64,000 bases of DNA from Paraburkholderia phytofirmans PsJN (GCF_000020125.1 NC_010676.1:1240001-1304000); one strand, 5' to 3'; shown: positions 33,180-43,621, numbered from the stretch's first letter. The notes: generated by a model from the sequence alone, not told the origin. Made by a program: numbers and translations.

Positions 33180-34334
33180 ATGAACTTTACTCTCAGTGCA
33201 GAGCAGCAGTTGCTGCAGGATAGCGTCCGGCGCTTCGTCGACAGGGATTACAGCTTCGAAACGCGCATGGCGTTCGTCAAGGCACGTTCGACGTGCAGCG
33301 CAACGCATTGGCAAACTTTCGCGGACAACGGCTGGCTCGCAGCGGCGTTGCCCGAGTCTTGCGGCGGCTTCGACGGTTCGCTGACCGACACGGTGTTGAT
33401 CGCCTCGGAACTCGGTCGTGGACTCGTCATCGAGCCTTATCTCGGCTGTGCGGTGCTGGCGGCGCAAACGCTGCTCGCGGGCGCTACGCCGGCGCAACGC
33501 GAGCAATGGCTACCGGCGCTCGCCGACGGCTCGCGCAAGTTCGCGCTCGCGTACAGCGAGGCGCAGTCGCGTGGCTTTCCCGAGTTCGTCGAAACGAGCG
33601 CGACGCCGACGCCGGATGGCTACTCGCTCGCCGGCTCCAAGACACTCGTGCTGGGCGGCGCGGATGCCGACAGCTTCATCGTTTCGGCGCGTGCGCAGGA
33701 CGCCGAGGGCATCACGCTCATGTTGGTGCCGGGGGACGCACCGGGCCTCGCTCGCCGTGTGCTGCCGTTGCACGACGGCAGCTTCGCCGCCGAACTGACG
33801 CTCGACGGCGTGCGCGTGACCCGTGAAGCGGTGCTCGGTGTGCCGGGACCCGGACTCACGGCGCTCCGGCACGCGCTCTCTCACGCGACAGCGGCGCTCG
33901 GCGCGGAACTGGTCGGCGCGATGGAAAAGTCCATCGAACTCACCGCCGAATATTTGAGGGTGCGCAAGCAGTTCGGCGTGCCCATCGGCAGCTTCCAGGC
34001 GCTGCAGCACCGTCTCGCGGACATGGCGGCGGAAATGGAGCTCGCGCGCTCGATGCTCCATGCGCTGCTCGGCTCGCTTGAAAACGACGCGCCACCCGCT
34101 CGCCTGCGAGCGGTCTCTCAGGCCAAATCGGTGATCGGCCGCGCCGCGCGCTTCGTGTGCGGCCAGGCGATCCAGTTGCATGGCGGCATCGGCATGACCG
34201 AGGAATACCAGGTCGGTCACTACTACAAACGGGCGGTCGTCGCCGACGCGCTGTTCGGCAGCAGCGACCAGCACGACGCCGCTTGCGCCGCGCAACTGCA
34301 AAACGAATTGCTTCAAAAGGAAAACCACGCATGA
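33180..34334 (+). CDS. Acyl-CoA dehydrogenase, probable second subunit of the heteromeric enzyme
   Basis: 384 residues beginning MNFTLSAEQQLLQDSVRRFVD. Family features include LPESCGGFDGSLTDTVLIASELGRGLVIEPYL, RVRKQFGVPIGSFQALQHRLADMAAEMELARSML and QAIQLHGGIGMTEEYQVGHYYKR. The central FAD-contact region is degenerate (YSEAQSRGFPEF instead of the TEPxxGSD motif). Together with the preceding gene, 15 bp upstream, this fits the paired FadE architecture. Its stop overlaps the start of the MaoC gene (ATGA), indicating translational coupling. Confidence 0.87.
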   Translation: MNFTLSAEQQLLQDSVRRFVDRDYSFETRMAFVKARSTCSATHWQTFADNGWLAAALPESCGGFDGSLTDTVLIASELGRGLVIEPYLGCAVLAAQTLLAGATPAQREQWLPALADGSRKFALAYSEAQSRGFPEFVETSATPTPDGYSLAGSKTLVLGGADADSFIVSARAQDAEGITLMLVPGDAPGLARRVLPLHDGSFAAELTLDGVRVTREAVLGVPGPGLTALRHALSHATAALGAELVGAMEKSIELTAEYLRVRKQFGVPIGSFQALQHRLADMAAEMELARSMLHALLGSLENDAPPARLRAVSQAKSVIGRAARFVCGQAIQLHGGIGMTEEYQVGHYYKRAVVADALFGSSDQHDAACAAQLQNELLQKENHA

Positions 34335-34786
34335 AGAGTTTCCAGAAAATCGCCGATCTGCAACCGCTGGTCGGCGAATCGCTCGGCACGAGCGAATGGC
34401 TGTCGATCGATCAGCAGCGTGTCAATCAGTTTGCGGACGCAACAGGGGACCACCAGTGGATCCACGTCGACGTGGAGCGCGCGCAGAAGGGTCCGTTCGG
34501 CGGGACGATCGCGCATGGCTTCCTCACGCTGAGCCTGCTGCCCGCGTTCTTCGCGACCGCCTTCGAAATCAAGGAAACGAAAAGTGGCCTGAATTACGGG
34601 CTCGACAAGGTGCGCTTCATTGCGCCGGTCGCGGTCGGCAAACGGCTCCGCGCGCACTTCAAACTCATGGAGTGGAGCGAGTTAAAAGGCGGCGGCGCGC
34701 AGTTGAAGATCGAAATGACCGTCGAATGCGAGGGCGCGGACAAGCCCGCATGCGTCGCGGAGTCGATCACGCGCCTATTTCCCTGA
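34331..34786 (+). CDS. MaoC-like (R)-specific enoyl-CoA hydratase
   Basis: 151 residues from ATG 34331, overlapping the preceding stop by 4 bp. Hot-dog fold with the hydratase-2 motif in FADATGDHQWIHVDVERA (aspartate and histidine of the catalytic pair) and GPFGGTIAHGFLTLSLLPAF. NodN/MaoC-type single-domain hydratases hydrate 2-enoyl-CoAs. With the SCP-x thiolase and the multifunctional-enzyme-type dehydrogenase next to it, it would supply the (R)-hydroxyacyl-CoA branch of peroxisome-like beta-oxidation. Confidence 0.88.
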   Translation: MKSFQKIADLQPLVGESLGTSEWLSIDQQRVNQFADATGDHQWIHVDVERAQKGPFGGTIAHGFLTLSLLPAFFATAFEIKETKSGLNYGLDKVRFIAPVAVGKRLRAHFKLMEWSELKGGGAQLKIEMTVECEGADKPACVAESITRLFP

Positions 34787-34822
34787 TATTCCATGAGTGA
34801 CAATGTTCGAGGAGATTCAAGC

Positions 34823-35725
34823 ATGAGTATTCGTTTCGATGGCAAGGTCGCGATCGTGACCGGCGCGGGCGCGGGTCTTGGCCGAGCACATGCGCTGGCG
34901 TTCGCGGCGCGTGGCGCGAAGGTGGTCGTCAATGATTTCGGCGGCGCGCGCGATGGCACGGGCGGTTCGTCCGAGGCAGCGCTCGCGGTGGTCGAAGAGA
35001 TCCGCCAGGCAGGCGGCACGGCGATCGCCGACGGCGCGAACGTGGCGGACTACGAGCAGGTGCAGGCAATGGTCAAGCGCGCGGTGAGCGAGTTCGGCCG
35101 CGTCGACATTCTCGTCAATAACGCGGGCATCCTGCGCGACAAGAGCTTTACGAAGCTCGAAATGACCGACATCAAGGCGGTTCTCGACGTTCATCTGATG
35201 GGTGCGATCAACTGCTCGAAGGCGGTATGGGACGTCATGCGCGAGCAGAACTACGGCCGCATCGTCATGACCACTTCGTCGTCCGGCATGTACGGCAACT
35301 TCGGGCAATCGAACTACGGCGCGGCGAAGATGGCGGTGATTGGCCTGATGAATGCGCTTACGACCGAAGGCCGGAAGAACAACATCCTGGTCAACACGAT
35401 CGCACCGGTTGCGGCGACGCGCATGACCGCGGACATCCTGCCGGAAGCAATGCTCGAGCGTATCCAGCCGGAGCGCGTGACGCCCGCCGTGTTGTTCCTC
35501 GCGAGCGAGAACGCGCCGTCGAAAACCATCATCGCAGCGGGCGGCGGCGCATTCGCCGCGGCGACCATCGTCGAATGCGCGCCGGTGCTGCTGTCCGATG
35601 ACGACGTCACGCCGGAAGGCGTCGCCGCTCGCTTCGGCGATATCGCTGACTGGAGCACTGCGCGTGCATACGGCGAGTCGGGCGAACAGGTGCAGCGTTT
35701 CCTGAAGCTCGTCTGCGACATGTAA
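34823..35725 (+). CDS. Short-chain dehydrogenase, (R)-3-hydroxyacyl-CoA dehydrogenase type (MFE-2-like)
   Basis: 300 residues from ATG 34823 (GGAGA upstream; an in-frame ATG at 34793 lacks one). Motifs: cofactor site TGAGAGLGRAHALAFA, VNDFGGARDGTGGSSEAA, NNAGILRD and the catalytic SNYGAAKMAVIGL. The insertion VNDFGGARDGTG and the length of about 300 are typical of the dehydrogenase domain of 17-beta-HSD type 4/multifunctional enzyme 2. It would oxidise the product of the MaoC hydratase to 3-ketoacyl-CoA for the thiolase. Last gene of the transcript; a strong terminator follows. Confidence 0.88.
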   Translation: MSIRFDGKVAIVTGAGAGLGRAHALAFAARGAKVVVNDFGGARDGTGGSSEAALAVVEEIRQAGGTAIADGANVADYEQVQAMVKRAVSEFGRVDILVNNAGILRDKSFTKLEMTDIKAVLDVHLMGAINCSKAVWDVMREQNYGRIVMTTSSSGMYGNFGQSNYGAAKMAVIGLMNALTTEGRKNNILVNTIAPVAATRMTADILPEAMLERIQPERVTPAVLFLASENAPSKTIIAAGGGAFAAATIVECAPVLLSDDDVTPEGVAARFGDIADWSTARAYGESGEQVQRFLKLVCDM

Positions 35726-35752
35726 CCGTATCAACTTGACGTGAACCGCACG

Positions 35753-35779
35753 AACCGCCGCTTTTGCGGCGGTTTTTTT
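35753..35779 (+). terminator. Rho-independent terminator of the rightward beta-oxidation transcript
   Basis: AACCGCCGC (35753-35761), TTTT loop, GCGGCGGTT (35766-35774), then further T residues to 35779. A perfect 9-bp stem with T-run, 28 bp after the SDR stop codon. Confidence 0.9.
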
Positions 35780-35832
35780 GTCGCTCAAGCGCTTGCTCAA
35801 TGCAATTCAAGGGCACGTGCAAACGATGGGCG

Positions 35833-35866
35833 AAAAAAAGCTTGCATGAAGTTCTTTCATGCAAGC
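35833..35866 (-). terminator. Rho-independent terminator of the leftward acyl-CoA dehydrogenase transcript
   Basis: GCTTGCATGAA (35840-35850), 5-base loop, TTCATGCAAGC (35856-35866): a perfect 11-bp stem. Read on the minus strand it is followed by TTTTTTT (35833-35839). It lies 37 bp after the stop at 35903. Confidence 0.88.
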
Positions 35867-35902
35867 CGGACTTCGTTTCGACCTTAACGTCTTAATGGTC
35901 GC

Positions 35903-37048
35903 TCAATCCAGGTTGCGCGAAATGATCAGCTTCTGGATGTGGCTCGTTCCTTCGTAGATCTTGCAGATGCGCACGTCGCGCAGATATCGTTCGACCGGGA
36001 AATCAGTCAGGTAGCCATACCCGCCATGAATCTGCAAGGCGTCGGAGCATACCTTCTCCGCAATCTCGCTCGCGAACAATTTGGCAATGGACGCCTCCTT
36101 GATACAGTCGAAACCGGCATCGCGCAGTCGTGCGGCGTGAAGGCAGTATTGCCATGCAACGTCGACCTGCGCGGCCATATCCGCGAGATCGAAAGCGACG
36201 GCTTGAAGTTTGGTGAGCGGGCCGCCGTACGCCTCGCGTTCGCGCGCGTATTTGACGGCGGCGTCCAGCGCTCCCCGCGCTACGCCCGCCGAGATGAACG
36301 CGATGCCGATGCGGCCGTCCGAGACACCCGCCATCACGGTGCGATAACCGTCGCCCTCCAGGCCAAGCAGGTTTTCCGCCGGCACCCGGTAGCCTTCGAG
36401 CGCGATCTGTGCCGTGTGCGCGGTGTGCTGACCGAGCTTGCTTTCGATACGAGTGACGCTGTAGCCCGGCGCGTTCGGGTCGATGATGAAGGTGCTCGCG
36501 CCGCGTTTGCCCGCAGCCTTGTCAGTAATGGCGAACGCAATCCCGACGCCGGCCTCGCTGCCATTCGAAATGAACTGCTTGGTGCCGTTGAGCACGTAGT
36601 GATCACCCTCGCGGCGGGCACTCGCGCGCAGCGAGGCGGTGTCGGAGCCCGCGTGCGGTTCGGTCAGCAAGAACGCACCGATCGACTCGCCGCATGCCAT
36701 GGCGGGCAGGTAACGCTGCTTTTGCGTTTCGGTGCCGTGCTCGACGATCGTGAGCGCAGTGAAATTGTGCACGTGCATGATGGTGGCGAGTCCGGCATCG
36801 ACCGCCGCGAACTCGTGCTGCGCGATGCAGAAGTCGAGGATGCCCGCACCGGATCCTCCGTATTGCTCGGGGATCAGCATGCCGAGAAAACCGAGTTCGG
36901 CGAGCGCCTTCAATTCGCTGCGCGGCCAGGCGGACTGGAGATCGCGTTCGGCGGCGGTGGGTGCGATGATTTCGTTCGCCACTCGGCGCGCGGTGTCGCG
37001 AATCAACGTCTGTTGCTCGGTGAGGAACGAGCGGTTGGAGTCGGTCAT
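35903..37048 (-). CDS. Acyl-CoA dehydrogenase (short/branched-chain type)
   Basis: 381 residues with a complete motif set: LLTEPHAGSDTASLRASA, LNGTKQFISNGSEAGV, DGRIGIAFISAGVARGALDAAVKY, and the catalytic glutamate in CKIYEGTSHIQKLIISR. Unlike the three rightward acyl-CoA dehydrogenases this one has the canonical glutamate. Its start overlaps the stop of the CoA-transferase/racemase gene by 4 bp (ATGA), so the two are translationally coupled and transcribed leftward from the region with operator copy 5. Confidence 0.9.
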   Translation of the reverse strand: MTDSNRSFLTEQQTLIRDTARRVANEIIAPTAAERDLQSAWPRSELKALAELGFLGMLIPEQYGGSGAGILDFCIAQHEFAAVDAGLATIMHVHNFTALTIVEHGTETQKQRYLPAMACGESIGAFLLTEPHAGSDTASLRASARREGDHYVLNGTKQFISNGSEAGVGIAFAITDKAAGKRGASTFIIDPNAPGYSVTRIESKLGQHTAHTAQIALEGYRVPAENLLGLEGDGYRTVMAGVSDGRIGIAFISAGVARGALDAAVKYAREREAYGGPLTKLQAVAFDLADMAAQVDVAWQYCLHAARLRDAGFDCIKEASIAKLFASEIAEKVCSDALQIHGGYGYLTDFPVERYLRDVRICKIYEGTSHIQKLIISRNLD

Positions 37049-38196
37049 GGGTTGGGTCCGTTCACGTTTGAGGCAGGTTTCGGTTGGTTAGGCAGCCAGT
37101 CGCCCAGCACATCGTCCTGGTGCTCGCCGCGCCGCGGAATTGGTCCGGGGCGGCTTGCCGGGGTTGCCGAGAAGCGTGGCGCCGGCGCGGCTTGCAGCAC
37201 ACCGTCATCACGCGTATAGACACCGCGTGCATGCATGTGCGGATGGGTCGCCGCCTCGTCAGGGCTGAGCACCGGCGCAAAGCAGGCGTCGGTTCCTTCG
37301 AGTAGCGCACACCACTCATCGCGGCTGCGCTCGAGAAAAAGCGTGGCGAAGCGTTCGCGCAACTGTGGCCAACTGCTCGCGTCGTAGGGCCTGTCGAAGA
37401 GCGGGTCGGCGCCGAGGCCGAGCTTTTCTCGCAGTTCACGATAAAACTTGGGTTCGAGCGATCCGACGGAAATAAAGCCGCCTTCGGCGCAGCGGTAAGT
37501 GTTGTACCAATGCGGGCCGTCCAGCAGGCTTTGGCCGCGCTCGCTGCGCATCTGCCCCGACGCTTGCAATGCGAGTAGCAGCGTCGTCATGTGCGCGCTG
37601 CCGTCCACGATGGCAGCGTCCACCACCTGGCCCACGCCTGTCGCGCGCGCGTTCATGATTCCGGCGAGCAGGCCCACCGCGAGATACATCGCTCCGCCGC
37701 CCACATCGCCAACCAGGCTCGGGGGTGTCACGGGCGCTTCGCCGGGCTGTCCTGCATACCAGAGCGCACCGGACAGCGCGATGTAATTCAGGTCGTGGCC
37801 GGCCGCGTGAGCGAGCGGGCCGTCCTGCCCCCAGCCTGTCATGCGTCCGTAAATGAGGCGCGAATTACGCCCAAGACAAATGTCGGGACCGAGGCCTAGT
37901 CGCTCCATCACACCCGGACGCATGCCTTCAATGAGGGCGTCGCTCTGCTCGATGAGACGCAAGACGGTCTCGACGCCTTCGACCGTCTTGAGATCGACCG
38001 CCACGGAGCGTTTGCCGCGATTGGCGAGTTGCGTGCCGCCGAGGTCGAGCGCATCGGGACCGGCTTCGATGCGATCCACCACGACCACATCCGCGCCGAG
38101 ATCGGCGAACAGCATGGCGCAGAACGGACCGGGGCCGATGCCGGCGATTTCCAGAACTTTTAGCCCGGCGAGCGGACCTTGTCGTTTTGTTGTCAT
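37045..38196 (-). CDS. CaiB/BaiF family protein, probable alpha-methylacyl-CoA racemase
   Basis: 383 residues from ATG 38196 (MTTKRQGPLAGLKVLEIAGI; the open frame runs further upstream without support). The N-terminal GIGPGPFCAMLFADLGADVVVVDR and the LANRGKRSVAVDLK segment match alpha-methylacyl-CoA racemases, which invert the 2-methyl stereocentre of branched acyl-CoAs so that (2S)-specific dehydrogenases can act. The aspartate of the family is in MGLVGDVGGGAMYLAVGLL-like VGDVGGGAMY. A CoA-transferase role is the alternative. It is coupled to an acyl-CoA dehydrogenase gene, and an operator copy lies 61 bp upstream of its start. Confidence 0.85.
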   Translation of the reverse strand: MTTKRQGPLAGLKVLEIAGIGPGPFCAMLFADLGADVVVVDRIEAGPDALDLGGTQLANRGKRSVAVDLKTVEGVETVLRLIEQSDALIEGMRPGVMERLGLGPDICLGRNSRLIYGRMTGWGQDGPLAHAAGHDLNYIALSGALWYAGQPGEAPVTPPSLVGDVGGGAMYLAVGLLAGIMNARATGVGQVVDAAIVDGSAHMTTLLLALQASGQMRSERGQSLLDGPHWYNTYRCAEGGFISVGSLEPKFYRELREKLGLGADPLFDRPYDASSWPQLRERFATLFLERSRDEWCALLEGTDACFAPVLSPDEAATHPHMHARGVYTRDDGVLQAAPAPRFSATPASRPGPIPRRGEHQDDVLGDWLPNQPKPASNVNGPNP

Positions 38197-38256
38197 GGGT
38201 GATGGTCTCGGTACATGTTGACAGGAGCCATCGTAGAGAGTGCGAGTAGTGCCTTG

Positions 38257-38277
38257 CTCCCCCAATCTTGAGGGGGG
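38257..38277. promoter_or_regulatory. 21-bp palindromic operator, copy 5
   Basis: CTCCCCC (38257-38263), 7-bp spacer, AGGGGGG (38271-38277). 61 bp upstream of the leftward racemase-family gene. Confidence 0.7.
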
Positions 38278-38380
38278 ACGGCGCGACTTTTACGGAGCCT
38301 ATTCTTGCGAGGCGCCGCACTACAGCTCGTTGCGCCTCGCGTTTTTCCGTTCGATCCGTGCCATACGACAGCAGATTGAG

Positions 38381-38401
38381 GCCCCCCATTAGCGAGGGGG
38401 T
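38381..38401. promoter_or_regulatory. 21-bp palindromic operator, copy 6
   Basis: GCCCCCC (38381-38387), 7-bp spacer, AGGGGGT (38395-38401). 154 bp upstream of the porin ATG at 38555; probably serves the rightward porin-SDR transcript. Confidence 0.7.
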
Positions 38402-38554
38402 AGCGCATGAGTCGAAACGCCTATCCTTGATCGCAAGCGCCGCAACCCGAGTTCGAGATCAATCCCGTAACACGCCCAGCGGTTTCCGGTTGATGTCGAC
38501 TCAAGCGCTCTACCCGCGCAGTCCAAGACGCGGTCGACAATGAAGGAGACATGC

Positions 38555-39670
38555 ATGCGTAATATCGGTAAAGGCCTCGTGGGCGCTTCGATGCTCATCG
38601 CGGCAGGCGGAGCGGCAGCGCAATCCAGTGTGACCTTGTACGGCGTGGCAGATACATTCGTGCAATTTCTCGGCAACGGCGCAGTTCATTCGTGGTCGAT
38701 GAGAAGCGGCGGCAATTCGGGCTCCAATTTCGGGCTGAAGGGCAGTGAAGATCTTGGCGGCGGCCTCAAGGCCATATTTACGCTGGAGAACGGATACACC
38801 ATCAATAATGGCGGATTCTTCGTCGACAGTTCCACGATGTTCTATCGGCAAGCCTGGGTGGGCTTGAGCGCCGAAAAGTATGGTTCGCTCACTTTTGGGC
38901 GCCAATATCAACCTACTTTCTGGGCGGTGTATCCCACCGATCCGTTCCGCGGCGATGAGGTTCTTTCGCCGTTGTCGGCTGCGGCGAGTGCTCTCGACAG
39001 GCACACGTTTGCCACGCAGAGTGCCGCCGGGCGCAGTAGCAACGCGATTGTCTATCAGTCGCCGATAGTAGCGGGGCTGAAGTTGTACGCGATGTACGGT
39101 TTCTCCGCGACCGTCACTCAGCCTGTTCCGCAGACCCTTGGCAATATCCTTGATCTAGCGCTGACCTATTCCGGTTATGGCGCGTACGTGGGTCTCGCGT
39201 ACCAGAATCAGCACGCAGGCACTGCAGCGATTCCGGGGCTGCCTTCAGCGCTGAATCTGCTTGGCACGGAGCGCTTTACCGGTGCTTTGGGTTACCGGAT
39301 CGGCATCGTGAACCTGCAGTTCAACTACACATACAACCGCTCGAAAGACGCACCCGCCGGATCACTGGCCGCGCGTCTGGGTGCCAATAATTCCTACAGC
39401 ATCGCGGAAGTCGGGGCGACGATCCAGGCGAGCCCGGCCGATACGGTGGAAATAGCAGCTATCGAGCGCGACGTGCGAGGCGTGCATGACAACACGCCCG
39501 GTGTGCAGCTCGGCTTCGAGCACCTGTTGTCCAAACGGACGACACTTTACGCACGCGCAGGTTATATGAAGAACAACGGTTCCGCGATGATGAGCTGGCC
39601 CGGTATTAGCGTAAGCGGGCAGAACGCCACACAGACAATGGTGGCCACGGGCATGTCGTATCGCTTCTGA
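38555..39670 (+). CDS. Gram-negative porin
   Basis: 371 residues from ATG 38555 with AAGGAG upstream. Signal peptide MRNIGKGLVGASMLIAAGGAAAQ, then SSVTLYGVADTFVQFLG, the first strand typical of Burkholderiales porins. Constriction-loop region FFVDSSTMFYRQAWVGLSAEKYGSLTFGRQY and a C-terminal ATGMSYRF ending in phenylalanine. Its place behind operator copy 6 and before an HSD10-type dehydrogenase suggests that it admits the substrate of the beta-oxidation cluster. Confidence 0.92.
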   Translation: MRNIGKGLVGASMLIAAGGAAAQSSVTLYGVADTFVQFLGNGAVHSWSMRSGGNSGSNFGLKGSEDLGGGLKAIFTLENGYTINNGGFFVDSSTMFYRQAWVGLSAEKYGSLTFGRQYQPTFWAVYPTDPFRGDEVLSPLSAAASALDRHTFATQSAAGRSSNAIVYQSPIVAGLKLYAMYGFSATVTQPVPQTLGNILDLALTYSGYGAYVGLAYQNQHAGTAAIPGLPSALNLLGTERFTGALGYRIGIVNLQFNYTYNRSKDAPAGSLAARLGANNSYSIAEVGATIQASPADTVEIAAIERDVRGVHDNTPGVQLGFEHLLSKRTTLYARAGYMKNNGSAMMSWPGISVSGQNATQTMVATGMSYRF

Positions 39671-39746
39671 ACTCGAATGGGCGTTGCGGCTCGCGCCCAT
39701 CGTTCGGGCAGTTCTTTTCGTTGTGTAACAGGAAGTCAGTAAGAAG

Positions 39747-40493
39747 ATGAATCTTCAGAACAAGGTGGCGATTGTGACCGGCGCAGCCTCAGGGCTCGGG
39801 CTTGCAACATGCAAGGGACTGGCGGCAGCCGGCGCCATGGTGGTTGGTTTCGACCTCGACCAGGCACGGCTCGACGAAGCGCTGGGTGCTGACATGCAGG
39901 GTCTCGCGGTCGACGTCTCCAATGAATCCAGTGTGAAGTCCGGTATCGACGCCGTGGTGGCTATGCATGGACGCGTGCATGTGGCGGTCAATTGCGCAGG
40001 CATCCTCGGTCCTTGCAAGACGTTATCGAAGGGACAACTGTTTCCCTCCGACCTGTGGAATCGCGTGCTGGGCGTTAACCTGACCGGGACTTTCAATGTC
40101 ATTCGTCACGCCGCGCTCGTGATGAGCGCAAACGATCCCGAAGAAACCGGAGAGCGTGGCGTGATCATCAACACGTCTTCGGGCGCGGCCCGTGCCGGGC
40201 AGATGGGACAGGCCGCGTATAGCGCGAGCAAGGCGGGCGTGATCGGCATGACGCTGCCGATCGCGCGCGATCTCGCCGAACACGGTATCCGGGTCGTGTC
40301 GATTGCGCCGGGACTTTTCGAGTCGGGCATGTCGGCCGGCATGCCGCAGAAAGTCTCGGACAGCTTGATCGAAAAGATGCTGTTTCCAAGGCGTATGGGT
40401 AAGGCGGAAGAGTTTGCCGGGCTCGTGCGGCACATCGTCGAGAACGCGTATCTGAACGCGATGACGATCGATATCGACTGCGGCATGCGTTAA
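39747..40493 (+). CDS. Short-chain dehydrogenase, 3-hydroxyacyl-CoA dehydrogenase type 2 (HSD10-like)
   Basis: 248 residues. Cofactor site VTGAASGLGLATCKGLAAAGA, NCAGILGPCKTL, catalytic GQAAYSASKAGVIGMTLPIARDLAEHGIRVVSIAPGLFESGM and the C-terminal AYLNAMTIDIDCGMR. These are hallmarks of HSD17B10-type enzymes, which oxidise 2-methyl-3-hydroxyacyl-CoAs and some hydroxysteroids with NAD+. It follows the porin by 76 bp, with a hairpin (ATGGGCG at 39677-39683, CGCCCAT at 39694-39700) between them. This fits degradation of a methyl-branched or steroid-like substrate. Confidence 0.9.
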   Translation: MNLQNKVAIVTGAASGLGLATCKGLAAAGAMVVGFDLDQARLDEALGADMQGLAVDVSNESSVKSGIDAVVAMHGRVHVAVNCAGILGPCKTLSKGQLFPSDLWNRVLGVNLTGTFNVIRHAALVMSANDPEETGERGVIINTSSGAARAGQMGQAAYSASKAGVIGMTLPIARDLAEHGIRVVSIAPGLFESGMSAGMPQKVSDSLIEKMLFPRRMGKAEEFAGLVRHIVENAYLNAMTIDIDCGMR

Positions 40494-40559
40494 AAACTCG
40501 GCCACGGAGCAGGGGAGTTGACCCTGTAACTCAGGACACTTGGACGCGGTTAGGTTGAC

Positions 40560-40842
40560 GATGCAGCGGTTCGCGGGACTCCCGAGGGGTCACCCCACAG
40601 GATTCCCGAACCGTTCCAGCTCTTTACGAATGCCGATATAAAGCGCTTCACCCAAAGCATGTCGTCATGCGCGCCGGCGACAGGCCCCGTTCGGCCATCA
40701 TCTCCACCTGGTCGCGCGGACTGAGCTTGTAGCGCTGCCACCAGCGCACACACAGCACGATGATTTCCCGATCGAAATGACGGCCATCAGACGATCCTTT
40801 CATACGTTTGCGCTTGCTCATCAGCGCCTGCCGGATCGTCAA
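40560..40842 (-). pseudogene. IS6-type transposase N-terminal remnant, frameshifted
   Basis: The minus strand first encodes KGSSDGRHFDREIIVLCVRW and then WQRYKLSPRDQVEMMAERGLS-PARMTT, the N-terminus of IS6/IS26-like DDE transposases. It continues in another frame as MLWVKRFISAFVKSWNGSG, matching the next family segment. The shift lies near 40655-40670. The catalytic core and terminal repeats are missing, so this is a relic. It stands at the border between the catabolic cluster and the formaldehyde genes. Confidence 0.65.
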
Positions 40843-40858
40843 TGCATTCCGTGGAAAA

Positions 40859-41434
40859 TCAGGCCTCGCGGTAGACGCCTTTGGCCTTGGCTGCGTGAGT
40901 GGCCAGAACGTCCATCAGCGTGGGGCTGAGACAGTCGTACGGCTCCAGACCTTTGTCGCGCAGCGTCTGCCGGACCTCGGGCAGCGTCGAGGGCGGCGTG
41001 CCGCTTTCAATGATCGAGGAGACGAAAGCGGCGAAGCCGGGGCCGTCCCAGCCGGTATCGTTCGACAGTTCCGTGTGGATGAAGTCGAGACCGTAGAACG
41101 CGTGGTCCTTATTCTCGATGCGGCCATACAGATGCGTACCGCAGGCTGCGCAGGCGTGGCGCTGGATCGCGGCTTTGTCGTCCACGACCTTCAACTTCGC
41201 CGCGTTCGCCGTCACTGTCAGCTTGTCGCGCGATACGACACCCACGACGGAAAACAACGCACCTGCGGGTTTCCAGCATTTGGTGCAGCCGCACGCATGA
41301 TTGAACGCAACCTGCGAGTCGATGCGGACCTCGACGGCATCGCGCGCACACTGGCAGCGCAGCGTGCCGCCCGCGAAGTCCTCGGCGCCTTCTTGAATGT
41401 CGCGGTCAACGGTGGGATGAATGGCTGAGGCCAT
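40859..41434 (-). CDS. gfa: Glutathione-dependent formaldehyde-activating enzyme (Gfa)
   Basis: 191 residues. Zinc-binding cysteines are visible in [35 protein letters not shown] and [15 protein letters not shown], the Gfa/CENP-V fold. Gfa promotes formation of S-hydroxymethylglutathione from formaldehyde and glutathione. Its start lies 18 bp downstream of the frmA stop, so the two form an operon transcribed leftward. Confidence 0.9.
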   Translation of the reverse strand: MASAIHPTVDRDIQEGAEDFAGGTLRCQCARDAVEVRIDSQVAFNHACGCTKCWKPAGALFSVVGVVSRDKLTVTANAAKLKVVDDKAAIQRHACAACGTHLYGRIENKDHAFYGLDFIHTELSNDTGWDGPGFAAFVSSIIESGTPPSTLPEVRQTLRDKGLEPYDCLSPTLMDVLATHAAKAKGVYREA

Positions 41435-41452
41435 GGTCTCTCTCCTTGTATA

Positions 41453-43375
<1,923 letters not shown>

Positions 43376-43621
43376 TTGGCCGAGAGTTCATTGTCGTTAC
43401 GCGCATTGATTGATAAGTGGTTTGAGCCTTTATCAGGTGTGCGCATCAGCAAGTGCAACATGCTTGTGAGCAGCGCACGACGTTGCGTTCGTGTCGAGTC
43501 CAGAAGCGCCGATATGGCACATGTGATTTACTTTTTCCAACATTGGGACGGTGTGTGGCGTGTCTATCCACCCGAGGCAAGGAAAATGAACAGAAGCGCT
43601 TTTTACGCTTCTGCAATCTAA
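43376..43621 (+). CDS. Small hypothetical protein
   Basis: 81 residues, probably from TTG 43376 (MAESSLSLRALIDKWFEPLSG). The pattern ALIDKWFxP, ending in HWDGVWRVYPPEARKMNRSAF, resembles a small Burkholderia family often found near integrated or rearranged DNA. I infer that from memory of the pattern only. The cysteines and basic residues in the middle show no known motif. It is 55 bp upstream of another small gene. Function unknown. Confidence 0.5.
   Translation: MAESSLSLRALIDKWFEPLSGVRISKCNMLVSSARRCVRVESRSADMAHVIYFFQHWDGVWRVYPPEARKMNRSAFYASAI

Noticed and set aside
31764..33506. 580-codon open frame on the minus strand
   Set aside because: Antisense to a clear acyl-CoA dehydrogenase; no family and shadow-type composition.
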